Assembly: GCF_003148645.1 (NCBI RefSeq) | Contig: NZ_QGGP01000001.1 | Span: 682,001-746,000, forward strand | Direction: 5' to 3' | Length of the DNA stretch: 64,000 nucleotides | Source: Xanthomarina spongicola | GTDB lineage: Bacteria > Bacteroidota > Bacteroidia > Flavobacteriales > Flavobacteriaceae | Shown here: positions 55,163-63,907 of the stretch, piece by piece | Layout of the letters: each line of letters starts with the position of its first letter | How positions within the stretch are numbered: the stretch's first letter is position 1 | Notes under the pieces: model-generated | The model's database searches: none | What the model was told of the DNA's origin: nothing | What the model saw: only the letters and a program-made list of their open reading frames with translations | Made by a program: the position numbers and the translations under genes

Positions 55163-56047
55163 TTACCCTTTAGTCAGCGTCATAGAATCTGCTACAACAA
55201 TAATATAATTAGCTATTTCGGCTTTATCTTCTTTACTCATCTCATCCCATTCCGATTGCATAACCGTTGTAATAGATTTTATATTTAAGCCTGGCTGGAT
55301 TTTATTAATCCACCAAATAATGCCTTGATTGTAGTTGGAATGGTAAGAACCTTCAAAATGAAAGAGAAATTCACCTGGATTAAAATTCTGTAAAGAAAAA
55401 TGAGCCATAGTTGCATCTTTTGAGGCTTGGGCTATTTGAATGTTTAGCATGTTTGGAGGCACATGTCCACCCATTTTATCTGCCATTTCAGCATAAGCCT
55501 TTACAGTTGGGTCGAAATAGGTTTCTAAATCTGGCCCAATCATGGCAAGTGCTTCTGGGCTTAATTCTTTTAAAGCGTCCATGCCTTTTTTACTTAACAT
55601 GGAAGCATAACGTCTTGGAATGTTTGTGGCAATAAATCTTAAATTATTGTCTTTGGCAAAATCGACTAAAGGTTTGTAATCTGTTTTGTAATTTCCCCAT
55701 AACTGCGTGATTTCTGGAAGCATTTTATCTTCAGCATAAAATCCTTCTAAGTATTCGTTTAAAACTAACTGGTTTCCATTTTCAAACATTTCTGCACCAA
55801 AAAATAGTTTGTCTCTTTTAATCTCGAAGAAACTTTTACTCATTTCTAATTGTAGCCAGTGTGAAATTGGATTGTTGTGATATTCGCCAAAAAAAACCAT
55901 ATCACTTTCAGCCAAATCTTTAATCATTTTGTTGTAATCAGCTGCTTTTCCATTGTTTTTAAACAATTGGTAAGCTGGTTTGTTTTGTGCATTTGTTATA
56001 CTTATAAACGCTAAGAATATGAAAGCTATTTGTACTAATTGTTTCAT
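55163..56047 (-). CDS. ChaN-like (Tiki-superfamily) secreted protein
   Basis: A 294-residue protein with a signal peptide (about 1-20, ending TNA). The domain opens DMVFFGEYHNNPISHWLQLEM, the ChaN/EreA/Tiki motif GExH, and has FIATNIPRRYASMLSKKG and a final HFEGSYHSNYNQGI histidine block. ChaN proteins bind heme or act as metallo-hydrolases; which applies here is unclear. It lies seven bases after the NYN gene on the same strand, so they may be cotranscribed. Confidence 0.85.
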   Translation of the reverse strand: MKQLVQIAFIFLAFISITNAQNKPAYQLFKNNGKAADYNKMIKDLAESDMVFFGEYHNNPISHWLQLEMSKSFFEIKRDKLFFGAEMFENGNQLVLNEYLEGFYAEDKMLPEITQLWGNYKTDYKPLVDFAKDNNLRFIATNIPRRYASMLSKKGMDALKELSPEALAMIGPDLETYFDPTVKAYAEMADKMGGHVPPNMLNIQIAQASKDATMAHFSLQNFNPGEFLFHFEGSYHSNYNQGIIWWINKIQPGLNIKSITTVMQSEWDEMSKEDKAEIANYIIVVADSMTLTKG

Positions 56048-56053
56048 GTAGAA

Positions 56054-56812
56054 TTATTTTCTTTTAGGTCTTCTTTTAGGCTTTTCTATATTTTTAACAA
56101 AAATTAATTTGTGTTTGCTTTTAGGAGTTTCTCTTTGTTCAATTTCAAAACTTTCGGTGGATTTAATCATGGGAGTTAATTTTTCAAAGCCATAGTTTCT
56201 AGAATCAAAATTGGGTTGTTTTTTTTGTAGTAAACTTCCAACATCTCCAAGAAATGCCCAGCCATCTTCATCTGATAAATCATCAATAGTTGTAGAAATT
56301 AGTTTAATAACTTGAGGTGTAATTTTATCGATACTATCTTTTTCTTTCTCTTTGTTGCTAGTTTCGTCTTTCTTTTCAGATTGGCTTCTTAATATTTCAA
56401 CGTAAATAAATTTATCGCATGCCACAATAAAAGGTGTTGGCGTCTTTTTTTCTCCAATACCTATAACTTGCATGCCAGCCTCTCTTAATCTGATAGCTAA
56501 TCTTGTAAAATCACTATCGCTAGAAACCAAACAGAAACCATTTACTTTATTAGAATAAAGGATATCCATGGCATCAATAATCATGGCCGAATCTGTTGCA
56601 TTCTTACCTGTCGTGTAAGCATATTGCTGAATAGGTGTAATGGCATTTTGCAGTAAAAGATCTTTCCATTTAGTTAGATGAGGTTTGGTCCAGTCGCCAT
56701 AAATTCTTTTTATGGTAGGATTGCCATATTTTGCAATTTCCTCCATCATTTCTTTTACGTGAGCTGAGGGAATATTATCTCCATCTATAAGTACTGCAAT
56801 GTTTAAATTCAT
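56054..56812 (-). CDS. NYN-domain protein with C-terminal LOTUS (OST-HTH) domain
   Basis: A 252-residue protein. An NYN (PIN-like) nuclease domain at about 1-140 has the acidic residues in LIDGDNIPS, NATDSAMIIDAMD and LVSSDSDFTRLAIRLREAG. A charged linker (about 142-165) leads to an OST-HTH/LOTUS domain (about 168-240: EDGWAFLGDVGSLLQKKQPNFDSRNYGF). LOTUS domains bind RNA (G-rich or G-quadruplex forms have been reported) and NYN domains cleave it, so this is probably an RNase. Confidence 0.88.
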   Translation of the reverse strand: MNLNIAVLIDGDNIPSAHVKEMMEEIAKYGNPTIKRIYGDWTKPHLTKWKDLLLQNAITPIQQYAYTTGKNATDSAMIIDAMDILYSNKVNGFCLVSSDSDFTRLAIRLREAGMQVIGIGEKKTPTPFIVACDKFIYVEILRSQSEKKDETSNKEKEKDSIDKITPQVIKLISTTIDDLSDEDGWAFLGDVGSLLQKKQPNFDSRNYGFEKLTPMIKSTESFEIEQRETPKSKHKLIFVKNIEKPKRRPKRK

Positions 56813-56888
56813 ATTATTATTAAAACTTTAATTTTCATTAATTGCCAAATTACATATAATATAAAAGATATTAATGTTATATACTTAT

Positions 56889-57806
56889 TTATTCACCATA
56901 AATATCTTTTAAAACTACTTTTTCGCCTTCTTCGTTAATAATATTTAAATCATATCTAATCCTAATTTTTGTATCAATTGGCGCATAATAATATATAATC
57001 CAAGCATCTGCTTCGTTTGTGCCAATACAGCCATTAGAATATGCTTTATTAAGTGTTATTGGATTGGTTGTTGGATGAATTAATTGACCATATCTTATGC
57101 CATTTATTTCAGTTTCAATAAATGGAATTTGTGGTAATTTGGTTGTTTTATTATCGTCTCTTTTAGTTACAAAATATTGATTTCCAGTTACAGGATTGTA
57201 GTAATCAGGATTCTTTATAAAGGCTACAATTTTTCCTTCACCAGGAATAGTTTTTAAATCAGTAACTCTGTTTCCCATTTTCAAATATTTTTTTTCGTTT
57301 CTACCAACTCTAATTGGAAACTCGTATAACATTGTGGAATCTTTATAGATTCGAAATTTATATTCGGGAATATTTACATCTAACCAAGTATTTTTAAAGG
57401 TGTCAAGTAATTGTTTAGTTTCAAGAGAATCTGGAATATTAATTCGACTACCTTTTTTTAGTATAATTAACTCTTTTTGATTGTATACAAAAGAGTCTTT
57501 AGCCATCATTCTATAATAATCTGTATTTGCCAAAGAGTCTATTATCCATGGATTGTGTCTAACCAGAACATGTTCAGAAATAATATAAGCATGTTTGGAA
57601 TTAAAATTTGTAATAATAGAATCTAGATATTGAAAGTAACTTTTTATCTGAATATCTCTAGTTAATATTACTGGTTGTATTGAGTCTTGAAGATTTCTTG
57701 TTTTTATTGTGTTTTGATTGTTTAATTGTGTGTTTTTAGGAAAAAAGCTAGTGGTTACTATTAACACAATAGTAAGTAGATAGTAATTAATAGTTTTAAA
57801 GGTCAT
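56889..57806 (-). CDS. L,D-transpeptidase (YkuD family)
   Basis: About 305 residues from ATG 57806; a GTG three bases earlier is possible. An N-terminal hydrophobic segment (signal or anchor) precedes a YkuD domain at about 140-285. The catalytic block is a histidine (LIHPTTNP) followed by SNGCIGTNEADAW with the active cysteine. These enzymes make 3-3 peptidoglycan cross-links or attach proteins. Many carry SHGC; here the His is replaced by Asn (SNGC), which occurs in some family members. Confidence 0.87.
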   Translation of the reverse strand: MTFKTINYYLLTIVLIVTTSFFPKNTQLNNQNTIKTRNLQDSIQPVILTRDIQIKSYFQYLDSIITNFNSKHAYIISEHVLVRHNPWIIDSLANTDYYRMMAKDSFVYNQKELIILKKGSRINIPDSLETKQLLDTFKNTWLDVNIPEYKFRIYKDSTMLYEFPIRVGRNEKKYLKMGNRVTDLKTIPGEGKIVAFIKNPDYYNPVTGNQYFVTKRDDNKTTKLPQIPFIETEINGIRYGQLIHPTTNPITLNKAYSNGCIGTNEADAWIIYYYAPIDTKIRIRYDLNIINEEGEKVVLKDIYGE

Positions 57807-57910
57807 CACATTATAATAAATTATTTTTATTAAGAATTCATACTTAAATTTAGAATGAATATCTTAGAAAAGAAATGATATTAATCATATTAATTGTTAG
57901 CTTCTTACAT

Positions 57911-57918
57911 TATATTTG
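57911..57918 (+). promoter_or_regulatory. Possible -7 box of the Mla operon
   Basis: TATATTTG matches TAnnTTTG, 22 bases before the mlaE start. The nearest upstream TTG is 14 bases away, which is short of the usual spacing. Confidence 0.4.
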
Positions 57919-57939
57919 GTAGAATGCTAATTATGTAAC

Positions 57940-58710
57940 ATGCAGAAAAATAGCGCTATAAAATCGTTTTTTATTGAAATAGGAGAGCTTACATACTTTG
58001 CTGGTCGGTTTTTTAAAGAAGTTTTTTCTAGACCATTCGAGTTTAAAGAACTTTTAAGGCAGTGTTATAGTATTGGCAATCGTTCTATTCTATTAGTTGG
58101 TGTTACTGGATTTATTATTGGTTTGGTTTTAACCTTACAAACCAGACCAACTTTGCAAGAATTTGGAGCAGAATCTTGGATGCCTTCTATGGTTAGTATT
58201 TCTATAATTAGAGAGATTGGACCTGTTATTATTGCCTTAACATTTGCAGGAAGAATTGCCTCTGGAATAGGAGCCGAATTAGGTTCTATGAGAGTAACAG
58301 AGCAGATTGATGCTATGGAAGTTTCTGGAACAAACCCTTTTAAATTTTTAGTGGTTACAAGAATTCTTGCAGCAACAATCATGCTTCCTATTTTGGTTAT
58401 TTTTGGTGATGCTATTGCACTTTATGGTTCGTATATTATTGAAAATGCAAAAGGAGATGTGTCTTTTGTTTTATATTTTAATAAAGTATTTAAAGCTTTA
58501 GAATTTAGCGATCTTATTCCAGCAACTATAAAAACGTTTTTCTTTGGTTTTGCCATTGCACTTGTAGGTTGTTTTAAAGGATATAACTGCAAAAAAGGAA
58601 CAGTAGGTGTTGGTAAGGCAGCAAATTCTGCAGTTGTTTATGCGTCCATGCTTTTATTTATATTAGATTTTATAGCCGTTTTTATAACAGACATATTTTT
58701 TGAAATTTAA
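57940..58710 (+). CDS. MlaE-type ABC transporter permease
   Basis: A 256-residue integral membrane protein of the MlaE family: GFIIGLVLTLQTRPTLQEFGAE, the conserved IIREIGPVIIALTFAGRIASGIGAELGSM block and a C-terminal FKGYNCKKGTVGVGKAANSAVV segment. MlaE is the permease of the phospholipid transporter that keeps outer-membrane asymmetry. The three genes here (E, F, D) form the inner-membrane complex; MlaB and MlaC are not in the window. Confidence 0.93.
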   Translation: MQKNSAIKSFFIEIGELTYFAGRFFKEVFSRPFEFKELLRQCYSIGNRSILLVGVTGFIIGLVLTLQTRPTLQEFGAESWMPSMVSISIIREIGPVIIALTFAGRIASGIGAELGSMRVTEQIDAMEVSGTNPFKFLVVTRILAATIMLPILVIFGDAIALYGSYIIENAKGDVSFVLYFNKVFKALEFSDLIPATIKTFFFGFAIALVGCFKGYNCKKGTVGVGKAANSAVVYASMLLFILDFIAVFITDIFFEI

Positions 58711-58712
58711 AG

Positions 58713-59492
58713 ATGAATCAAACTCAAAACATACTAGATGTAACTAAAGAGCAAAGCGAAAAAAAACTCATGCTTGAGATTGTTGACTTGAGAAAATCTT
58801 TTGGAAATAACCACGTGTTAAACGGATTTAACCTAGAGCTTTTTGAAGGAGAAAATCTAGTCATTATGGGGAAATCTGGTTCAGGGAAATCGGTTATGAT
58901 TAAATGCCTTGTTGGTTTAATGCAAGCAGATTCCGGAAGTATAAAAGTTATGGGAAAGGATATTACCAAACTTAATCGTGTTGAATTAGATAACATTCGA
59001 ACCGAAATTGGCTTTCTTTTTCAAGGGAATGCGCTTTACGATTCTATGACAGTAAGAGAGAATCTAGAATTTCCGTTAAGAAGACATAAAAAGAAATTTG
59101 AAAATTTAACAGATACTACACCACTTATTACTGAAGCATTAGAAAGTGTTGGTCTGGCTCATACAGTAAATTTAATGCCATCTGAACTGTCTGGAGGTAT
59201 GAAAAAACGGATAGCTTTAGCAAGAGCACTTATTTTAAAACCTAAAATTATTTTATACGATGAGCCAACAAGTGGTTTAGATCCAATAACGTCTAAGGAA
59301 ATTATTGAGCTTATGAGACGTGTACAGAAACAATATAAAACGTCGTCGTTAATTATAACTCACGATGTAGATTGTGCTAGAGTAGTTAGCGAACGCATGA
59401 TTTTATTGGTGGATGGAACTAATTATGCTGAAGGAACTTTTACTGAATTGGCTTCGTCTAACGATGAGCAAGTAAAAGCATTTTTTAAATAA
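58713..59492 (+). CDS. MlaF-type ABC transporter ATP-binding protein
   Basis: A 259-residue ATPase. Walker A GKSGSGKSVMI begins near residue 53, signature LSGGMKKRIALARAL near 153, and Walker B IILYDEPTSGLDP near 172. The GMKKR and DEPTSGLDP wording is typical of MlaF. It follows the permease by two bases. A GKSGSGKSV P-loop with Val instead of Thr after Ser is usual in this family. Confidence 0.93.
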   Translation: MNQTQNILDVTKEQSEKKLMLEIVDLRKSFGNNHVLNGFNLELFEGENLVIMGKSGSGKSVMIKCLVGLMQADSGSIKVMGKDITKLNRVELDNIRTEIGFLFQGNALYDSMTVRENLEFPLRRHKKKFENLTDTTPLITEALESVGLAHTVNLMPSELSGGMKKRIALARALILKPKIILYDEPTSGLDPITSKEIIELMRRVQKQYKTSSLIITHDVDCARVVSERMILLVDGTNYAEGTFTELASSNDEQVKAFFK

Positions 59493-59559
59493 TTTAATAA
59501 AGATTCCCTTTTCTGTCTGAAGTCAGGTAGATTTATAGGAATGAAATAAATATAGTTAA

Positions 59560-60558
59560 ATGAAAAAAACAAGTAAAGAGACATTTAATCTGGGACTTTT
59601 CGTGGTTATTGGATTAATCATTTTTATAACTGCTGTTTATTTTATTGGCGAACAAAAAAACATGTTCGATAAAACCTTTACAATAAGTGCTAATTTTAAT
59701 AATGTAAATGGCTTGATGCAAGGTAATAACGTTCGTTATTCTGGAATTAATGTAGGAACAGTAAGAAATATTAACATGATTAACGATTCTACTATTAATG
59801 TGGAATTGGTTATCAATGAGAAAATGGTAAAGCATATTAAAAAAGATGCTATTGCAACAATTGGTTCCGATGGTTTGGTTGGAAACATGATTGTAAATAT
59901 TATTCCAGGCCAAGGGTTAGCAGGTCCAATAGCTCAAGGAGATAACATAAAATCTTATACAAAAATTGGAACAGGCGAAATGCTTAATACCTTAAATACA
60001 ACAAATGAAAATGCAGCTTTATTAACATCTAAATTATTAGACATTGTTAATTCTATTACAAAAGGAAAAGGCACTCTAGGGATGCTTATAAACGATACCA
60101 TTGCAGCAAATGACATCAAGGAAACGCTTAATAATTTAAAATTAACAAGTGTGCAAACCAACAAAACTATGTTGAGGCTTAATTCGCTTATAGCTGAGAT
60201 TGATTTAGAAGAAAGCGTTGCTGGTGTTTTATTAAACGATACTATTGAAGCTAATAAGGTAAGACATATTATTTCAAATTTGGAAACATCAAGTATGGAA
60301 ATACAATCTGTAATTACCAATTTAAACGAAACCATAACCAATTTAAAAGAAGGAGAAGGAGCTGTAAATTATTTATCGAACGATCCTGAATTAGTAAAAC
60401 AACTTGAAGAATCTATTAAATATATTAATGAAGGTACAGATAAATTTAACCAGAATATGGAAGCCTTAAAGCATAATTTCTTGACACGTGGTTATTTTAA
60501 GAAATTAGAAAAAGAAGAACAAAAGGCTGAGAAAAAGGCTGAAAAAGAAAAGAATTAG
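59560..60558 (+). CDS. MlaD/MCE family substrate-binding protein
   Basis: A 332-residue protein with an N-terminal helix (about 12-28) and an MCE domain (about 36-118: FNNVNGLMQGNNVRYSGINVGTVRNI, then GSDGLVGNMIVNII). A long helical region with repeated T/N-rich motifs follows (about 125-300), ending in a Lys/Glu-rich tail. MlaD hexamers carry lipids between the transporter and outer-membrane factors. It lies 67 bases after mlaF. Confidence 0.9.
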   Translation: MKKTSKETFNLGLFVVIGLIIFITAVYFIGEQKNMFDKTFTISANFNNVNGLMQGNNVRYSGINVGTVRNINMINDSTINVELVINEKMVKHIKKDAIATIGSDGLVGNMIVNIIPGQGLAGPIAQGDNIKSYTKIGTGEMLNTLNTTNENAALLTSKLLDIVNSITKGKGTLGMLINDTIAANDIKETLNNLKLTSVQTNKTMLRLNSLIAEIDLEESVAGVLLNDTIEANKVRHIISNLETSSMEIQSVITNLNETITNLKEGEGAVNYLSNDPELVKQLEESIKYINEGTDKFNQNMEALKHNFLTRGYFKKLEKEEQKAEKKAEKEKN

Positions 60559-60606
60559 TTTAAAACAGATTGTTTTCTTACCTAGTTCTTTATTGGTACA
60601 TGTTTT

Positions 60607-61095
60607 TTATTCATTAATAATTATTCCTCCAATCATTTCTTTTTTAGTAGGTTTTTCGAACCAGTTTTCCATAAAATCGAAATTTTCTTTACTTACTTCA
60701 AATTCAAAAGTTTCACCTTTTTCTTTGTTTCTTTTCATAACTCTATTTAGTCGAGTTTCTTTTGGAATGTCTAAAAAATGGGTTCTTAATTCATAACCGT
60801 TTAAATCAGCGAACTTTCTAAATTTTTCACGATGTTCAAATTTTGAAAGTCCTAAATCTAGAATTGAATCGGTTTTTGAGGTTTCTAACTGACTAACTAG
60901 AGTCATAATCAATTTTTCAGCTCGTTCAATTCTTTCTAGAAACCATTCTAATCCGTCAGTCGGTTTTTTGTCGGCTAAGAATAGTGTTTTATTCCACTTG
61001 TCAATTGAAAAAATAATGCCGTTTGTTTTTCTTTTTAATTCAGTTGAATATGTTGTTTTTCCTGAACCTGTATTTCCAACTATCAAATGTATCAT
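60607..61095 (-). CDS. P-loop kinase-like ATP-binding protein
   Basis: A 162-residue protein beginning MIHLIVGNTGSGKTTYSTEL, with a Walker A at about 7-14. A FSIDKWNKTLF segment, a Walker B-like SILDLGL and an Arg-rich lid region (LDIPKETRLNRVMKRNKEKG) follow. This is the layout of small nucleotide/aminoglycoside-type or zeta-toxin-like kinases. The substrate is unknown. It lies beside an attC-like repeat and could be a mobile cassette gene. Confidence 0.75.
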   Translation of the reverse strand: MIHLIVGNTGSGKTTYSTELKRKTNGIIFSIDKWNKTLFLADKKPTDGLEWFLERIERAEKLIMTLVSQLETSKTDSILDLGLSKFEHREKFRKFADLNGYELRTHFLDIPKETRLNRVMKRNKEKGETFEFEVSKENFDFMENWFEKPTKKEMIGGIIINE

Positions 61096-61114
61096 TTTTG
61101 TTTTTTTCAGATTG

Positions 61115-61178
61115 TAACCTAACGGTTAGTTTATGGTGTGAGCAATGCTTGCATTACACATATTATTGTAGTTGGTTA
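61115..61178 (-). repeat. attC-like imperfect inverted repeat at the 3' end of the esterase gene
   Basis: A 64-base stretch whose ends are near complements: read leftwards it begins TAACCAAC and ends GTTAGGTTA. GTTAGGT is a perfect match to the integron R' consensus GTTRRRY; the opposite arm fits RYYYAAC only with one base missing. Internal arms TGTG and CACA enclose AATGC-TT-GCATT. It overlaps the esterase stop codon, the position attC sites take in gene cassettes. Similar repeats near short genes exist in Flavobacteriaceae; whether an integrase acts on it is unknown. Confidence 0.55.
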
Positions 61179-62390
61179 TTCCGTTTTTAATGCCTCTATT
61201 TCTTTAAGGTAGTTTATTCGATCTAATTCCGAGACGGATTTGTCATTATTTATTAGTTCGATTGCCTTATTGAGATAATGTTCTCCTTTCTCAATTTCTT
61301 TGAGAGTAATATAGATTTCTCCTATCCAACTATTGTATTCAAAATCATTTGGAAACTCTTCTATTGCCTTTAATAGAATCTCTAGAGTAAAATCTAGATT
61401 GTTGTCACCATATATACTGTCATAATCATTGTAATACTCTGAAGCAATACTATTGAAGAATAATTCTGATGGTTGGATTTTAAAACCTAATTCAGAAGAA
61501 AGGGAAGAATATAAGTCTAGAAAATCATTCCATGGCACTTTATTTCTCGATCCTTTTGCAAGATCAAAACATAACTCTATTCTTCTGCCGTAATCTTTGA
61601 AAATTTCACTTAAAGCATTACCTACAGTAACTCCTGGTGTAAGATCATGTGCTATTTTATGCTTGTAATATTTCCATTCCAAGTTTTTAGGTAATTTTTT
61701 AGCATTTAAATAAGTGTTTAATGTGTCTACGGCTGATTCATGTAAATCTCCATATGATTTTTCTCCTACTGAAAAATAGTAATAGTATTTATGAGAACTT
61801 GACACAATCTTATTCAAGAAGAGTTCAAATTGTTTGTGTTGTTCATTATCCCCAAAGTCAAAATTCGAAACGCTACTTGCTATTGTACCATTGAAAAATT
61901 CAGGGCTTTTTGATAAAGCGTAAGATGAAAAAATTGCCGTACGAGAATGTCCTATCAACAAATTAAAATTTGAGATAGGGTATTTTTCTCTCAATTCATT
62001 ATTCAACTCATTTTCTATAAATAGTATCAAATTATCTGCTTTTCCACCAGATGCATTAGGAACTGTCCAAGAATTTCTGTTTTTATTAGAAAAAGTAATA
62101 CCAATAACTATTGCATTAGGCATCCATTGCAGTGTACTTAAATAGTCAATAGCATATAGATTGTATTTATAGTTGTTGGATAACTGTCTATCAAGTAAAT
62201 ATATAATAGGATATTCTTTACCTGTTTGATTTTTTAGTTCTTTAGGCAAGGTTATTTCCAGACTTACAGAGTCATTTAATGCTTGCGAATACAAACTTGT
62301 TTCTATTGGTTTTTCGTAGGAGGAGAATTCTTGAGCCTTTGTTGAGCATGTAACAATCAGCAGTAAAAAAAATATGCAATACGTCCTCAT
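61176..62390 (-). CDS. Esterase-family alpha/beta hydrolase with C-terminal TPR-like repeat
   Basis: A 404-residue secreted protein: signal peptide (about 1-19, cut after TKA), then an esterase D-type domain (about 30-260) with YPIIYLLDRQL, a nucleophile serine in LIGHSRTAIFSSYAL (near 149) and HKIAHDLTP. The C-terminal part (about 330-404) ends with FEYNSWIGEIYITLKEIEKGEHYLNKAIELI, which looks like one TPR. Such enzymes cleave siderophore or feruloyl esters in other bacteria; the substrate here is unknown. Confidence 0.8.
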   Translation of the reverse strand: MRTYCIFFLLLIVTCSTKAQEFSSYEKPIETSLYSQALNDSVSLEITLPKELKNQTGKEYPIIYLLDRQLSNNYKYNLYAIDYLSTLQWMPNAIVIGITFSNKNRNSWTVPNASGGKADNLILFIENELNNELREKYPISNFNLLIGHSRTAIFSSYALSKSPEFFNGTIASSVSNFDFGDNEQHKQFELFLNKIVSSSHKYYYYFSVGEKSYGDLHESAVDTLNTYLNAKKLPKNLEWKYYKHKIAHDLTPGVTVGNALSEIFKDYGRRIELCFDLAKGSRNKVPWNDFLDLYSSLSSELGFKIQPSELFFNSIASEYYNDYDSIYGDNNLDFTLEILLKAIEEFPNDFEYNSWIGEIYITLKEIEKGEHYLNKAIELINNDKSVSELDRINYLKEIEALKTE

Positions 62391-62443
62391 TTATCGTTTT
62401 TATAATATTTTGTCTTCAATAAATTATATACAATCAATGCAAG

Positions 62444-62463
62444 ATATACACTCGTGTGTATAT
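62444..62463. repeat. Inverted repeat upstream of the esterase gene
   Basis: ATATACAC and GTGTATAT flank TCGT, about 54 bases before the esterase start. Partly complementary TGCA ends flank it. It could be an operator or a 5'-UTR hairpin; no promoter is clear. Confidence 0.4.
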
Positions 62464-62500
62464 TCTTAATGCATATACCTACAAATCTAAAAGTTTTTAC

Positions 62501-63598
62501 CTAATCTTTAATTATATTTCTTTCCAATTCCAATATTTCAAGCTTTAACCAATTAAAATCACCTTCTTTTAATTTCCAACTTACTGAGCTTTTATTTGGA
62601 ATTTTAATATTGTTAAAGGTTTTGTAAGAAGTCATCTTTACATGCCAAGTCTCAAGTTTAGAATTTGTATTGCCACCATAAAATCGTTTGGCTTCAAAGG
62701 AAATAATATGGCCTTCTTTAGAGAATTTGAATATTCCTGATACGCTTTCGCCATTGACTGTTAACGTCGCTTTTGCTGAAGTTTTATCTAAAGTTTCCCA
62801 AACAATATAATTGTTTAAAGCAGCTGATGGAAACCAGCATATTTCAGCTAAAAACCGTATCATTGCTCCAGAATTTATTTGTGGGTTTTCAGCATCATTC
62901 ACTACTGGAATTAAAGCTCCTAGTTTAATAAGCATACTACCTTGTTCTAGGTATAGCTTGTCTCTACCATATAAAGAAATAAATGGCATGGCTTCAACTT
63001 GAGTATTCCAGACAAAAGCTGGCTTTTCTACATTAAATATTTGTGTGGCAGTAAAAGGCATCCATTTGTTTTCTGGTTTAGTCCTCATCTTCCCAATTTG
63101 TTTTAACCGAATGCTTTGACTTATTTCTTTTCCAATTACTCCAGAATTTCTTAACCATGTTTGAATAATTTCTGGTAAATGCAAGATGTCTTTTTCAGAA
63201 ATTATAGTATGATTTTTAGTTTGAATATGTTGTAAAACCTGTGTGGTTTCGTTTGAAACCATATTATTAAATTGATACTTGCCTAAAGAGAATATGCTAA
63301 CAACAAGAATAATAATGTTGGCTATCGTACCAAATTTAGCATATTTCCAAAATATAATAATGATTATTTGCGATATGATAACTGCTACAATAGCAATAAT
63401 AAACCAGAATTTATAAGATTTTAAATATGCCAAGAATGTTATTAAAAACAGAAGAAACGTTAGGAACCAAAGAATCCCAATTGGTTTTGAAATGCTTTGA
63501 GGTAATTGGTTTATTTCTGCTAGATTAAAGGCTTTTACAAATCCTAAAAGATGTATTAATCCATGAAACAATAATATGAAGCTATAGACATATTGCAT
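62501..63598 (-). CDS. DUF6544-like membrane protein
   Basis: A 365-residue protein. Four helices occupy the N-terminal third (about 5-25, 42-62, 68-86, 92-110). The rest is a soluble domain with WMPFTATQIFNVEKPAFVWN, MPFISLYGRDKLY, RFLAEICWFPSAAL and FKFSKEGHIISFEAKRF, the pattern of the DUF6544 (earlier DUF6920) family. No function is known. It follows cbpM on the same strand with a six-base gap. Confidence 0.75.
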   Translation of the reverse strand: MQYVYSFILLFHGLIHLLGFVKAFNLAEINQLPQSISKPIGILWFLTFLLFLITFLAYLKSYKFWFIIAIVAVIISQIIIIIFWKYAKFGTIANIIILVVSIFSLGKYQFNNMVSNETTQVLQHIQTKNHTIISEKDILHLPEIIQTWLRNSGVIGKEISQSIRLKQIGKMRTKPENKWMPFTATQIFNVEKPAFVWNTQVEAMPFISLYGRDKLYLEQGSMLIKLGALIPVVNDAENPQINSGAMIRFLAEICWFPSAALNNYIVWETLDKTSAKATLTVNGESVSGIFKFSKEGHIISFEAKRFYGGNTNSKLETWHVKMTSYKTFNNIKIPNKSSVSWKLKEGDFNWLKLEILELERNIIKD

Positions 63599-63604
63599 AA
63601 CATA

Positions 63605-63907
63605 TTAATTACTTTCATAAAAATCTATCTTGTTGTGAAGTCTCTTAATTTCGTCCTGTAAGGTTTCCACTTTATTAAGCAAATTAGAAATGGCATGAAT
63701 GCCTTCCAGATTAATATCCATTTCGAAATGAAACCTAATGAGTTTTTCGATGTTTTTTAATTGGGTAACACGTACACATTGGGTGTTATCTGTGGTTGTA
63801 ATTTCAATTAATTCGTATTCGTATAAGGATGTAATAAATGTTTCTGGAACCTTATAAAGCGAGCAAAACTCTTGTACTGATATTAAATTTTCTCTGTCCA
63901 TAATCAT
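63605..63907 (-). CDS. Chaperone modulator CbpM (MerR-like)
   Basis: A 100-residue helix-rich protein with SVQEFCSLYKVPETFITSLYEYELIEI, a MerR-like N-terminal half, and a C-terminal coiled coil LLNKVETLQDEIKRLHNKIDFYES. CbpM binds the J-domain of CbpA and blocks its co-chaperone activity. Its ATG overlaps the stop of the cbpA gene (ATGA), so they are coupled. An in-frame ATG at 63901 is an alternative start. Confidence 0.85.
   Translation of the reverse strand: MIMDRENLISVQEFCSLYKVPETFITSLYEYELIEITTTDNTQCVRVTQLKNIEKLIRFHFEMDINLEGIHAISNLLNKVETLQDEIKRLHNKIDFYESN

Noticed and set aside
57911-57939. A riboswitch or leader upstream of the Mla operon
   Set aside because: The distance from the possible -7 box to the start is too short and no conserved fold is visible.
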